64,000 nt of DNA from Akanthomyces muscarius. Taxonomy: Eukaryota; Ascomycota; Sordariomycetes; Hypocreales; Cordycipitaceae. The stretch lies in the NCBI RefSeq assembly GCF_028009165.1, contig NC_079241.1, forward strand, positions 4,030,001-4,094,000, in the 5' to 3' direction. A model generated the notes under the pieces. The model saw nothing but the letters and a program-made list of their open reading frames with translations, ran no database searches and was not told the DNA's origin. Below, in pieces: positions 11,050-22,533 of this stretch. Position numbers and translations under genes: made by a program. Each line of letters begins with the position of its first letter. The first letter of the stretch is position 1.

Positions 11050-12243
11050 ATGTCCCCTTCTCATTCGACAAGCCCCCGAGCGCGCCTTCGTGACGTCGTA
11101 CCGTCTGTCTTCTTGGGCTCATGGTCGCCGGGACCAAAGAATGGCATTACAGACGTGCCTGGCGTCCGCGTTCATACACAATCCATTCACTCGGAGGACG
11201 GCAACGTGAACACGGGAGTAACCACCATCATTCCGCGTGATGAATGGTTTTCGAAGGCTTGTCACGCAGGAGTGTTTCGTTTCAATGGCTCTGGCGAGAT
11301 GACGGGCACCCATTGGATCGAGGAAACCGGCCTCCTACATTCACCAATAATTCTCACCAACAGTTTTGCCGTGGGCCCGGCGTATACTGGAATATACAAG
11401 TATGCATTGAAAAATCATACTGGCGAGGATGGCGAGGTGGGCTGGTTTCTCCTTCCCGTCGTCGGCGAGACCTTTGACGGCTACCTCAACGACTTGAGTG
11501 TCTTTGCTGTCACGCCTGAGCACATTGTCGAGGGCTTGGAAAACGCAAGCAGCGATCCTGTGAAAGAGGGCAACACTGGCGGCGGAACCGGGATGGTTTG
11601 CCAAGGCTTCAAGGGCGGTACCGGTACCAGCAGTCGCGTCGTTCCCGCCGCCGTGGAGGGCAAAAGTTACACCATCGCGGCCCTGGTACAGGCCAACTAC
11701 GGCCGGCAGCAGCATCTTCGTGTCTCGGGCGTCCCTGTGGGACGCATCATTGCGGATGAGACGGCAAAAAAGGCAGCCGAAACCGAAACAGAAGTGCCCA
11801 GAAACGAAGCCGACGAGTCCAAGGAAACAAAAGATGGCTCTATCATCGTCATCATTGCGACAGATGCACCACTGCACCCGACCCAGCTCCAGCGTATCGC
11901 AAAGCGCGCCACTGTAGGGCTTGCGCGAGTGGGAGGCTATGCGCATAACCCGTCTGGCGACATCTTTATGGCCTTCTCAACGGCCAACGAAATTCCTGTG
12001 CAGACTGTCAATTCCAACGTGCGCAAGGTTGACCCTTTCAAGCTGGGTTTGCACAATATCGACACGGCCGATAACCAAACCATCAATGCTCTTTTTGAGG
12101 CGACAGCGGATGCAACGGAGGAGGCCATTTATAACGCGCTTTGCAGCGCGGAGACTTTAACTGGCAATAGAGGCCATCGCATCGAGGCGCTGCCGTTGGA
12201 TCAATTAAAGGAGATCATGGACAAGTACCACTATTCAGGATAG
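11050..12243 (+). CDS. DmpA/P1-type aminopeptidase, peptidase family S58
   Basis: This is a single exon of 397 residues from an ATG at 11050 (cggccATGtc). A frame opening further upstream has only a TTG. The protein matches the DmpA family along its length: NGITDVPGVRVH, NTGVTTIIPR, a T-N-S-x-x-VG segment, GTGMVCQGFKGGTGTSSR, and the GS-IIVIIATDAPL junction. In this N-terminal-nucleophile family the precursor is autocleaved before the Ser of that junction, here Ser264, leaving a beta chain of about 134 residues. That is close to the length known for DmpA. Members cleave small or D-amino-acid N-terminal residues, or beta-peptides; the substrate here is unknown. An acidic, charged insert rich in E, T and K lies just before the cleavage point. 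No signal peptide is seen, so it is probably cytosolic. Confidence 0.88.
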   Translation: MSPSHSTSPRARLRDVVPSVFLGSWSPGPKNGITDVPGVRVHTQSIHSEDGNVNTGVTTIIPRDEWFSKACHAGVFRFNGSGEMTGTHWIEETGLLHSPIILTNSFAVGPAYTGIYKYALKNHTGEDGEVGWFLLPVVGETFDGYLNDLSVFAVTPEHIVEGLENASSDPVKEGNTGGGTGMVCQGFKGGTGTSSRVVPAAVEGKSYTIAALVQANYGRQQHLRVSGVPVGRIIADETAKKAAETETEVPRNEADESKETKDGSIIVIIATDAPLHPTQLQRIAKRATVGLARVGGYAHNPSGDIFMAFSTANEIPVQTVNSNVRKVDPFKLGLHNIDTADNQTINALFEATADATEEAIYNALCSAETLTGNRGHRIEALPLDQLKEIMDKYHYSG

Positions 12244-12583
12244 CTAGGGACTGAGCCCTGACAAAGTAAATGTTACTGATTAAGGTTATTGCTGTATGCA
12301 AGTCTATGAACTCTCTTACTGAAAAACAAATGACCGTTTCATCAAACGTTTTATGCAAAAACCGTGCAACCGGGGTCTCGGGTAGCCTCTACAAGCCATG
12401 ACGTGGACCCCCCGTTCCAGCGACCGGCCTCTTGAACCACGGCCCGGCTTCTTCCAACTCCACCCACGAAAATAAGCCGATTCCCGAGATATCGACAGTC
12501 CGCGACCACATCCGCGTCAACTATGCACTGAACTGACCCGAATACACGAAGCGACCTCGTACAGCAGCTATACGACACGAAGC
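12244..12583 (+). other. intergenic region, S58 peptidase / AFG1
   Basis: About 340 bases between two tandem genes. It holds the peptidase trailer and the AFG1 promoter; no gene or clear motif is seen. Confidence 0.5.
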
Positions 12584-14423
12584 ATGCGGGGTAGCACGGC
12601 AGCCGCGGTGCCCTTGCGGCGGCTGCAGACCTCGGCCAAATGCGCTCGCAGTGGCACCGCAAACCAGGCTCGCGGCTCGACTCAGACTCTGCGCGGCGCG
12701 CGCTTCGCTTCGTCTGCGTCGCTATCGAGACAAATCCCGATCAAGAATGCCCGGAAATACTCACAGGTGCATTTGGCCCGGCCTCGTGGCGCCTTTGTGC
12801 AGCTCCGATCCCTCGCGACAGAGGCTGGCGCCAAAGCCGACGGTGGCGGACCGTTGGCCGAGTACGATCGGCGGGTCGAGGCGGGCGAACTGCGGAACGA
12901 CGAACATCAAAGAGGTAACATCTACAACGAATTTCGAGAGCCTTTTCGCTCCGTGGTGGTCGAGCTGGCTGACCCAGCAAACAAACAGGAATCATCGAAA
13001 GCCTACAGCATCTCTACAATGAACTACGCGACTACAACGCACCCCCGGTCGTACACCCAAACCTGGACTCGCTAAAACCCAAAAAGTCTGTGCTCTCGTC
13101 GCTATTCGGAGGCGGACCGAAAAAGGGAGAGGCTGCCATCGGGCAAATACCACACAACCTTCCCCGCGGACTGTACCTCTTTGGCGACGTCGGCAGCGGC
13201 AAGACGATGCTGATGAACCTTTTTCACGACACTCTGCCCGCTTCTGTTAAAAGCAAAACGAGGATACACTTTCACAATTTCATGCAAGATGTACATAAAC
13301 GACTACACAAGATGAAGATGGAGCATGGTATTGACATTGATGCCGTCCCTTTTGTCGCCGCAGACATTGCCGAGCAGGGCAACGTTTTGTGCTTTGACGA
13401 GTTTCAATGTACCGATGTCGCCGACGCCATGATTCTAAGAAGGTATAGTGCCAATGCTGTTGCTGCTACATTTGGTGCTTCGTATGCTGACGGGTAGTCA
13501 GGCTGCTGGAGGCCCTCATGTCACATGGCGTTGTCATGGTTACAACGTCAAACAGACACCCAGACGAGCTGTACAAGAACGGGATTCAGAGAGAATCCTT
13601 TATTCCGGCCATCAAACTACTCAAGACACGACTGCACGTCATCAATCTAGACTCACCAACCGATTATCGCAAGATCCCCCGGCCGGCATCGGGAGTGTAC
13701 CACACACCGTTGGACAAGCACGCCAACTCGCACGCGGACAAGTGGTTCCGCTTCCTCGGCGACACGGAGCACTTTGCGCCTCACCCGGAGACGCAAAAGG
13801 TCTGGGGCCGCGAGATTTACGTGCCGCGCGTCAGCGGCCGCTGCGCCTGGTTCACCTTTGACGAGCTGATCCGGCAGCCAAAGTCGGCGGCCGACTACCT
13901 GGAGCTGGTGCGGTGCTACGACGCCTTCATCGTCACCGACGTCCCGGGCATGACGATTCGCGAGCGCGACCTCGCGCGCCGCTTCATCACGTTCATCGAC
14001 GCCGTCTACGAGGGCAACGCCAAGCTGGTCCTGACCACGGAGAAGCCCCTGGGCGAGCTGTTTGTGTCGAGAGACGAGATTGCCGAGAACCTGCTCGCGT
14101 CGTCGAGCGGCTCCGGCTCGGGTCCGGGCTCGGCGCCTCCGAGGAAGACGGCCGCCTCGGCGGCCAAGCAGTCCAACGATGTCGACTCGGTGGTGGACGA
14201 GATGATGGCCGACGTCGACACCAGCGTCGAGAAGCTCAAGTCGTCCAACCTGTTCTCGGGCGAGGAGGAGGCGTTTGCCTTTGCGCGGGCGCTGAGCAGG
14301 CTCAGCCACATGGAGAGCAAGGAATGGGTCGAGCGCGGCATGGGCCTGGAGAGCAAAGGCGGCAAGGAGGACAAGGACAACTGGACACGCACGCGAAGCC
14401 GACAAATGGAGGACTCCATGTAA
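12584..14423 (+). CDS. AFG1: AFG1-like mitochondrial AAA+ ATPase (3 exons)
   Basis: Exons are 12584-12914, 12989-13442 and 13502-14423, giving 568 residues. Both introns keep the frame. The first falls in QRG-IIESLQHLYNELRDY and the second in MILRR-LLEALMSHG. The N terminus is rich in R, S and A without acidic residues, as a mitochondrial presequence should be. Walker A GDVGSGKT lies at about 176-183 and Walker B CFDEF at about 245-249, followed by the sensor segment VTTSNRHPDELYKNGIQR. These are hallmarks of the AFG1/LACE1 family, inner-membrane-associated ATPases that help degrade mitochondrially encoded cytochrome oxidase subunits. The C-terminal part carries a low-complexity S/G/P insert after ENLLASS and a long charged tail. 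The gene is tandem with the S58 peptidase and functionally unrelated to it as far as I can see. Confidence 0.93.
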
Positions 14424-17400
14424 CATGGTCTGGCCGAAGGGAACTCGAAGGAGACGTCAGCTCAACAATCTTTGCATATTCCTTTTCTTTTGCATTACGT
14501 GGACATGCATTTTTGACGGACGAAGCCGAGATATAGTATCGGCGGAGCGCGCATATCTATAGCATGTCCTTCATATAGACCGTCATTTAGAAGCGCACAT
14601 GAGTCAGGCGGAATACCCGAGGGCTGTTGAAATACATCAAACTTGTCAAGACAATTACATTCTATTTGTACTGATGATACTCGTAGTAGCGGTTCTCTCG
14701 TAGTCTTCCAGCCATGCGCTGCAGGATTGGCGGAGAGCGCGAGAAGCCTTCATGCTATGGCAATATGTCTCCACGGCTGCATCTGCCAGACACAAGATAC
14801 TGCAACGTATTAACGGGTCGCCTAAATCATGATCATTCTTTCTACGGATACGAAGCACGTTTGTACTACCAACAAGGATAACGCGCGACGGGACAACGTG
14901 CCGGCTGATCTGGGACAGCTCTACTCTCAGCGACCAAAAAAAAAAAAGCAAAACGCGGACAAGCTCCAAGACTTGCCAATCGTCGCATTAGAAATAAACA
15001 GGGCCACTCTAGACGCGTGCGCACTCGTACAAGAGGCCGCAGGTTGGCCAGGACGAGGCGCCGTTTGGCCCTCGGGCTATTTCACCCATGCGACGGACGA
15101 CGGATTGCGCCTCGTGGCAGCGCACAGGGCATTTTCGTTAATTTGGTGCAAAGTAGGAAACGAAACAATGACAGGCGGGCGTCTTGCAAAATAAACTTCA
15201 CAAAGTCTGACCGCGCCATGCGAGACAACGGGCTGTCCTGAGACAGCTATCGGACGGGTGTGAAGCCGCCGTGGGTGCCAACCAGTATGTACGTGTGTGT
15301 GTGCGCAGCGCTCGGATCGCGAACCAAGAGTGCTAGAACAACCAGAAAGCAACCTGCTGCGTTGAACGAGGCGCGAAAGTGGCGCGACGTCTTTTTCTGT
15401 CGTCCTCGTTGACAGTTCGTCTTCTAATTGACATTCATGCATCAAGCGAGCAATGACACGAGGCGACCGCAGCGCGGAACTGTGCGCTTTTTTCTTCATC
15501 AACGGCTGCCACCGAGCGCAAATGCAGTGGGCATGCCTTGCTATATTCTATTCATATATTGCGTGAGGCGTAACGGGTGGCGTAGGTGAGGTTGGAGCCT
15601 CTTATTACAGGGGACAAGCCGTGTATGAGCTTGCCTCCCAGGCTTGCTATTTTCTTCGTCTCTGCCTCAACACTGTATGCTGGGTCAAAATCACCATCAA
15701 CTATTTACCAGGCCTGCGCTCAACTTACAGGGCAACGCATGTTCGCTCATCTCCGCCAGGTACCAACACGCTGGTCGCCAGGCGGGACTATCTCCATACG
15801 GCAATCATCGACGGGTACCGAGCTTGCCCTTTTCTGCGTTAGCTTAGTAGACCGCCCTTGCGCCGTCGATGTGAAAGCTACCATGACAGTAGGAAAAGGC
15901 GCCAGGGCTTGCGTTTCAGGGCCCTGCTAGTAGATGAACAGGTTGTGTGGGGAACAGCCATCACAGGCACACAGTTGACAGGCCACAGCAGCTCGCTGAA
16001 GAGCGCGGACGATGAATGGGCGCCAGTGTTTCGATTTGTTCGTGTGGAAACGTTTGCCATTGTAATTTGGCCTGTGCTTACAGGAAAGAGATGTTTCGGT
16101 GGTATTCGGGCGTAAATTGTCACTCATCCGCTGTCTGGCCGTTGAGGTGTGGAGGCGAGGGCAAGAGCGGATGGGATGCGTGATGAAGAGGACAGCACAT
16201 TTGTCGTCACAGCACTGGGAGCCAATATTGACGCGTGGCTGCGGAGAGCTGCAGAGAGCTGCGGAGAGCTGCGGAAGGATTGCTCGAATGTTGGGCAAAA
16301 GGACCACCCGAGGAGGAAGGTGACCGAGGGCAGAAACCAAGCTTTTTAAAGTTGCTTGGCACATGGATAAAAAACCGCAATCCCGTATTTAGCAGTTGAG
16401 AATACGGGCTTTATTTCTGGACTCCCTGGAAATTGAGTTGCAAACCGATAGAACGGCGCAGCAGTGAAGCCACCGAGTAGATGGTTCGCCTTGGCAACAT
16501 CCGAGGATTCAATCCTTGTCCGGAGAATAGGCGATCTGTAGTTTTCCAGCCGGGGCAGTTTCTACCAGTACCATTCAGTACAGAGTCAAGAGTCTGTTTC
16601 TTGCACATGGATGTCCTGTAGATGGCCGAGGCTGCGTGCCTGTGTTGTATTGAGTGATCGACAAGCGCCACCGGGCACCAAAGTACTTGTATTACCCGCA
16701 CTGCACTCAGTGTGCACTAGGAGAGGTGCAGCTCAGTATGACGACGATGTGCAGTCTTATTCTTCTTCGATTGACGGGTGTAAATAAGTCGTTTGCTTTT
16801 GTGTTCTAGCGAGTATCCAGACGTAGGGCAGAAATCGGCACACGAGCTCCCTGCTAGTAGGAAAAGACGAGGGGGAGAAGACTGCCGAAGCGCACAGATG
16901 GCATCTTGGACAATTGAAAGCGACGTCAGCCAAGGGGTCCAAAAATGCCAGACAATTCATTGTTCTTTTATTAGCGCGGGTGTGATTGCCGGGAGAGGGA
17001 GAGGGGGAGGCGAGGGGATGACGGATGATTTGTGCACGAATGCAAGCACAATCACATCCATAAAATAAAATCAAAATACGCTCCCTTTATTGGCCGAGGG
17101 AGGGGAGGACAGTGCCGTCGGTGCCTGGCTAGCAGGAGCAGCAGCCAATCGCAGCGAGCGTGTGCCTGCAATAGCGGGAGCAGCGCTAGCCGTACCAGTA
17201 GGCCCATAGCGCTGTGGTACCTGATGCCAGGGGTTTGTTCTTTGTGCCCAAGCCCCAAGCCCAGGTAAAAGCCAAGCAACAAGCCCCCTGGGGTGCGCTG
17301 GATGACTGCATTCATGTGGCAGAGCCGGTCCGTACGAGTCCCGTGCGTGGCCATTCACAAAGCTGGTTGCCCTGGCCCTGGCGAAGATCACCATCTGGCT

Positions 17401-17950
17401 GCGAGCGTGTTGCTGGAGTTGCCGCCGAGATCTGCACTAAAACAAAGTCGTTTGCACAAATGAGCTTACACAAATATATTATGTTTATAGCGATGTTTAT
17501 ACTAAAATGAAACAAGTATCGTCTAATTGTGCACACATCTATTTAGACATGGTTCTTTTCCTAACTTCTGGTCTGCCTGCCTGGACGCAAGGTTCGCGTG
17601 CACAGACGTCGGCTGCCCTGTCCCGTGATGAAGGCCATCAGGCCCCGTCCGTACAATGCACAGGCAACAGGTTGGTTGGCAGAAATTGTACAAAGCTGGT
17701 GGTAGGCAGAATATGCAGGGCGAGCTAGCAACTGCAGTAGCGATGCTAAATTTATGAAGAGGTGCACTGGCAAACTGGCTGGTGCACAACCGGGAACAAG
17801 ACAGGGATTGGCCGACGGCAACGGATAATGGCCTCGCTCCTGTTATCCACCCATCCACACCATCCTGGGCCCTGGCCTCTTGACCCTCACCAACCCTGTC
17901 CTCGAGATCAGACAGAGCAGAGCCGTGAGAGCAAAGCAAATCCAGGGCCT
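14424..17950. other. gene-poor intergenic region downstream of AFG1
   Basis: More than 3.5 kb without a credible coding frame. It contains an 11-A run near 14937-14947, a decamer tandem repeat at 16241-16280, and many short frames that lack protein-like composition. It holds the AFG1 trailer and probably distal promoter sequence of the SH3 gene. No RNA gene or mobile element was recognised. Confidence 0.5.
16241..16280. repeat. decamer tandem repeat, about 4 copies
   Basis: The units gcggagagct, gcagagagct, gcggagagct and gcggaaggat follow each other directly. This is a minisatellite-like array inside a gene-poor stretch; no function is evident. Confidence 0.8.
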
Positions 17951-17989
17951 CACTGGCTGCCACCAACGACTTCCATTATCCCAGCAATT

Positions 17990-18703
17990 AGGTCATTCTG
18001 TGTGCCCCCGGCTCCTACTAGCCAGTCAACCAGTCCAGCACCCACCCAACCCGACCAGGGCCTTTTCTTCCCTCCCTTCCCGCCCTTCCTCCACCATCGT
18101 CCTTCCCCATTTGCATGGCTCTCTGTCTCTAGCCCTTCTGCGCCGATTCTTCCTCTCCTTGTTAATTCTCATCAATCTTTTCGCCTCGAGCTGGTGCGCG
18201 CGTGCGTGTTCTTCTCACTCTTTTTACTCTGCTCGTGTGCTGCGCGCCAACTCTTTCCATTCCTTTTCCAACGACCCCGTTCCAAACGTTCTTTTATTTT
18301 CCTCGACCCACGCGCGATACCCGACCGACGACCTCGCTTCAGTCACTTCTCACCACTAAAACAAAGCAACCCAAATTCCGCCCTTCCTTCGGACGCTTTT
18401 TTTCTGCCTGTGCCCGCCTGCAATCGTCGTGATCTAAGACATTGGTAGCCAAATCAACAACACGCTTTTGAGCTTTTCGATAGTCTACCAATAATCGCAT
18501 ACATTCTTTCTCCCTCAGCCTCCACCGACAGCATTCCAGTCCGCCGGCGCGCGACCAGCCTCTTCCGCCGACCACCAAAATAACTACACACCGGCCAGAC
18601 TTTGCTGTTGATTTTCCCAAGGATCGACTGACCTCTTACTTCTTTTCCTCTCTGCAACTCATCTTCTCCCGCCTTCACACCGCGATAGACTGCAGACGCC
18701 AAG
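17990..18703 (+). promoter_or_regulatory. CT-rich promoter/5' leader of the SH3 membrane-protein gene
   Basis: A long pyrimidine-dominated stretch (many CCCTTCC, TCTTTT and CTCT blocks) runs up to the ATG at 18704. Such tracts are typical of core promoters and leaders of strongly expressed genes in filamentous fungi. If transcription starts upstream of 18115, an ATG there opens a five-codon upstream ORF ending in TAG at 18132. That start position is not determined. Confidence 0.5.
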
Positions 18704-20518
18704 ATGGGCCACGCTCACCTACACCAGCAGCAGCACCAGAAGCGCGACTTTTGGGACAATGTCGGTAGCCTCGTCGATGAGCTCCCGAAGTCGCAATTTG
18801 GCGACAAAATCCAAAGAGGTAAGCCACTCGCCGCGTCATCTGCAACTGGATCGCGTGTTGCACGGCCTATGCTCTTTACAGGAGCTACCTCTTGACCAAC
18901 GAGACTAATAGCGTCTGCAGCCGAAACATATGTCCGCACAGTCTACAAGACAATGTCGCCTACCTTCACTGGCGAAATTGGCGGCTATTCAACGCAGGGT
19001 GAGGATAGCCCGCAGCAGACTGAGCAGCCTGCCGCTACCAGCAACGAACCGGCAACTCAAACCCCAGCCGCGGCATCTGCCCAGGACCCCGAGCCCACTA
19101 CCAGCGACGCGCCCAACTCAATTACTTCTGTCGAGGCTACCTCTCTTGGCTCTACTTTAGCAGTCGCCGAACCGTCGAGCACTCCGGCGACTCACGAGAC
19201 CAAAATGTCGAGCTCCCTTTCACTGCCAGCACCCACATCGACAGCCGCGGGTTCCACAGCCGCACCATCCAGCAGCAGTTCCGCCGATCAAGGCACCAGC
19301 CCTGGCGCCAAGGCGGGTATTGCTTTTGGTGTTCTCGGCGGTGTCTTGCTTGTTGGCCTGATTGTCTTCATGATCTTCAAGCGCCGCAAGAGAGCTGTCC
19401 AGCGACTCAGTGGCGACAACGAAAAGCTCAACGTTGGAGGTGATAACCTCGCCCGTATGCCCAGCCGCTCTGATCCCAGGGCCCCTCGCATCAGCCTTCG
19501 CCCTGTTACACAGTTCCTGCCTAACTGGAACCTCGACAAAAACGCACCGCGTGGTGCCGCTAACCTCGCCCCGGCGGCCGCCAACCAGTGGGATCGCCCC
19601 GGAACCAGCCAGAGCAACCACCCTAATAACCCCTTTGGCAGCGGTGCTGAGCGCATCAACAACCCCGATGGCCCTGCTCGCGACCCATTCACTGCGAATG
19701 GCCCTATCGTTGGTGCTGCTGCTGCTGGGGCCGTTGGCGCCGCAGCTCTCACCAGAAAGACATCCATGCGCAAGGCGAACCAGAGAGACCTTGACCTGAC
19801 TGTTCCTGGTACTCTCGATACCGTTCCTCCCAGTCCTGCCGGCACCGAATTCAGCACTTCTTCGATGCCCGTTGGTGCTCCCCACCCTCCTTCCCAGAGC
19901 GCGGCCGCCATTGCCGCTGCTGGCGGCCCTCCTAGCTCTGCTGTCCACCGAGTCCAGCTCGACTTCAAGCCTACTCTCGAAGATGAGATGGAGCTCAACG
20001 CCGGCGACCTGGTTCGTCTCCTCCACGAATACGATGATGGCTGGGCTCTCTGCATTCGTCTCGACCGATCGCAGCAGGGTGTTGTTCCCCGCACCTGCTT
20101 GTCTACTCGTCCGGTAAAGCCCCGGCCTCCTCAGGGTGCGGCTCGACCTGGACCTCCCATCAACCCCCAGGGCGGCTACCCTCGCGGCCCCAACCCACCT
20201 GGCCGCCCAATGACTCCCCAGGGAAGACCAATGACCCCTCAGGGCCGCCCCATGACTCCCCAGGGCCAGCGTCCCCCGCAAGGCATGGGCCCCAGACCCG
20301 TTGGACCGATGAGCCCAGGAACTCGCCCTCAGTCTCCCGGACCTCGCCCCCAGTCTCCTGGGCCTCGCCAACAAGGACCTCCAGGCGGTCGTCCGCAGAG
20401 CCCCAACGGCATGAGCCCCCGTCCGACGGGAGCTCCCGGCCCCAGTCCGATGAATCCAGCACCTTCATCTCCGAACCAAGCTCCTCAGAGGAAACCAGTC
20501 CCCGGTCAGGCATACTGA
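18704..20518 (+). CDS. single-pass membrane protein with cytoplasmic SH3 domain and proline-rich tail (2 exons)
   Basis: Exons are 18704-18818 and 18921-20518, giving 570 residues. The intron joins QRA-ETYVRTVYKTMSPTF in frame. A Ser/Thr/Pro-rich ectodomain (about 60-165) precedes a Gly-rich transmembrane helix at about 171-191 and a basic KRRKR stop-transfer. An SH3 domain lies at about 380-440 (VQLDFKPTLEDEMELNAGD.., DDGWALCIRLD, GVVPRTCL, with the ALYDY motif degenerate). The tail is a proline-rich region with GRPMTPQ repeats and SPGPRPQ repeats. The architecture of mucin-like ectodomain, TM, SH3 and PxxP tail resembles fungal surface sensor or fusion proteins such as Fus1- and Sho1-like proteins, but it is not Sho1, which has four TM segments. 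There is no cleavable signal peptide. A scaffold for polarity or MAPK signalling is inferred. Confidence 0.85.
20206..20275 (+). repeat. in-gene GRPMTPQ heptapeptide-coding repeat
   Basis: Three consecutive 21-nt units encode the heptapeptide RPMTPQG (preceded by Gly-), differing only at synonymous positions. They lie in the proline-rich tail of the SH3 protein. Similar SPGPRPQ units follow at about 20325-20370. Copy number may vary between strains. Confidence 0.8.
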
Positions 20519-21670
20519 GAATGCTCAACACGACGTCGGCTTCTGATTAGCGTGTTTCGACTTGATTCGGCTGTTTGGAGCACTAGGCGATTTATGGGAA
20601 TATATAAAAGGTCCGGCGTTGCAGTCTTTTCTCTCTCTTCCTTTATGTCTGAAGCAGGGCACTCCCTATAGGATGTCGACTCGGAGTCTAGGACGACCTT
20701 CTTTGCGATCTCCTCTTGGAATTTTCAATTGCATGTCTTTATAGTCATTTAGCTTTATCATCTTGGCCACGATTGGTACCATGATGTCGACATTCAGGTT
20801 TGCAGTTGCAACTGTTGAGCCATCGGCACTTTAACCACTGCACATGTGTGCATACCAGGCAACACTTATGTATCTACCTTTTTTTCTGACTCTCTCTTAT
20901 CATCTACTTTTTTTTCCACGGTTGTTTGTACTCTATTTGATTTCTCTGGTTCAGCGGGAGTAGCGGCAAGGTATGTGGAGGATAATGTGGGCGGAGGTGC
21001 GGGCAATGAAAGTCTCATGCGGAAGAAGGCAGTAGGTAGCAGCCCACACGAATTGATAGGAATGAGAACAATATCTAGTTTCTAAAGTTTGCACTTACTT
21101 TTTTTCTCATTGCTTGCTTTTGTTTCAGGCTTTATTTATGGTCTCGCTGCGCCGCGTCTAGCTGTTTGACACTGGCGGTTGGCCACTTGGCGTTTGCACC
21201 TCAGCGCGATTTCACTTACACCACGACCCAGCCAGCCTGCCACCTGTCAGGCCGATGACAGCGCGTTTGCATAAGTCTGTCTCTCACCACTCAAGAATCC
21301 GATTTGGCTGGATGTATCGAAAATCCTCCATCAAAGACTCTTCTTACTGCTTCTTCATCGCTTTCGAGAACTCCTCGATCTGCCATCTAACCTTCGGTTT
21401 TGCCTCTTCCACCCGTCGCCTAGCAGTCGACCATTCCTCACATCAAGCAGCCGGAGTGCACAGCCCATGCAAGCATAAGCTAGGATACCATAGATTCTTG
21501 AAACCCAATCGTCTGCGTTTACCGGCTTCTATACACAACGACATTAAACCCCCCAAGAAAGTATACCTATCAGAGGAAGAAGGTCGCGCAGACAAGTAAC
21601 AAAACAAAGGGCATTCGTCCAGTAGGCTACCCGGACGATACTAAGAGGAGAAGCCACAGCCGGCCCCTGA
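20519..21670 (+). other. intergenic region, SH3 gene / CVNH gene
   Basis: This 1.15 kb holds the SH3-gene trailer (a TATATAAAA at about 20600 may belong to it) and the CVNH gene promoter, with T-rich patches near 20880-20910 and 21100-21130. No gene seen. Confidence 0.5.
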
Positions 21671-22533
21671 ATGAGCAAAGCGAAGATGCAGCTGCTGCTC
21701 AATATCTACCTGGCCATACTGGCGATTGCCGCCTCCCACGCCCTCGCCGTACCCGCCGCCATCGCCCTGCACGAACGAGACGGCCCGTCAGCCCCCCGCG
21801 ACGGCAGTCCCGAACCCAGCCCGTACCAGGACGATGAGCAAAGCGCCTCTTCTTCTTCTCTACAGTATGACAAGAAGCTGCCCGGCGTCAACCACAAGCC
21901 GGTGCCGACGATGCTCAGTGCCAACGCGAGCGCCGGGGCCGTGTCGAGCAACCCCATCGCCGCCTTCGGGCAAAAGTGCACACAGCTGACGCTTCTGGGC
22001 GACGGCAAGAGGGGACAGTCGACGCTGCAGGCGGCGTGTCTGGATGATGGCAAGGAGGGCAGCTGTTGGCTCACGAGCCTGAATCTAAACCAATGTCTGG
22101 GAAACGACGGCGGGCAGCTGGTCTTTCGAGAGCGGTACGTCGCATCCGACATTGAGCAGATGGCATACAGGGCCTTGCTTTTGCTAACGAGCCCACAGTG
22201 ACAACTACGACGCGACTTGCCGGCCCTGCGGCGTTGAGACTACTGCGGCCGCCGACGGCCAAGTCTGGCTGCGGTGCGCGTGCCTGCGGGAAGCGGATGG
22301 CGTGTCCACGTTTGCGGAATTGTCCCTGAGTCAGCACTGTATGTATAGATACATATATACTAGAAGCAAAGCTTGCGGAGCACGATCGTGCGCTAACGAG
22401 AACTTTGCGATTTGTAGATGGCAGCGGCCTTGGTATTAAGGTTGTTGACGGCCGACTCGTCTGTGGCAGTCACCAGGGCACCAAGAGTCCTCAATTCGGC
22501 GCATCATCTGGCAACGACGGCGGCGAAAAGTAA
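21671..22533 (+). CDS. secreted cyanovirin-N homology (CVNH) domain protein (3 exons)
   Basis: Exons are 21671-22134, 22199-22338 and 22418-22533, giving 239 residues. A second ATG five codons in is equally possible. The N terminus is a signal peptide (hydrophobic to about SHALA, residue 26), followed by a low-complexity spacer. The C-terminal half shows the two tandem CVNH half-repeats. The first has CTQLTLLGDG.., STLQAACLDD, a Trp, and SLNLNQCLGNDGGQL. The second has VWLRCACLREADG, FAELSLSQHYG, and IKVVDGRLVCGS. CVNH proteins bind high-mannose glycans in cyanobacteria and in some fungi. Here the extra Cys pair CRPCG and the substitutions in the second half mean that sugar binding cannot be assumed. 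The gene converges on the TFIIIC gene, with about 240 bases between the stop codons. Confidence 0.82.

Noticed and set aside
11341..11946. 201-codon frame opposite the S58 peptidase
   Set aside because: Antisense to a clear DmpA-family gene; no independent coding signal.
13653..14426. 257-codon frame on the minus strand opposite AFG1
   Set aside because: Antisense shadow of the AFG1 third exon.
16500..16525. ggattcaatcc sequence that resembles a tRNA T-loop
   Set aside because: It is a small palindrome; no acceptor stem, D-arm or anticodon arm can be drawn around it.
19220..20374. 384-codon frame on the minus strand opposite the SH3 gene
   Set aside because: Antisense shadow of a C-rich coding region; the plus strand carries the TM and SH3 domain.
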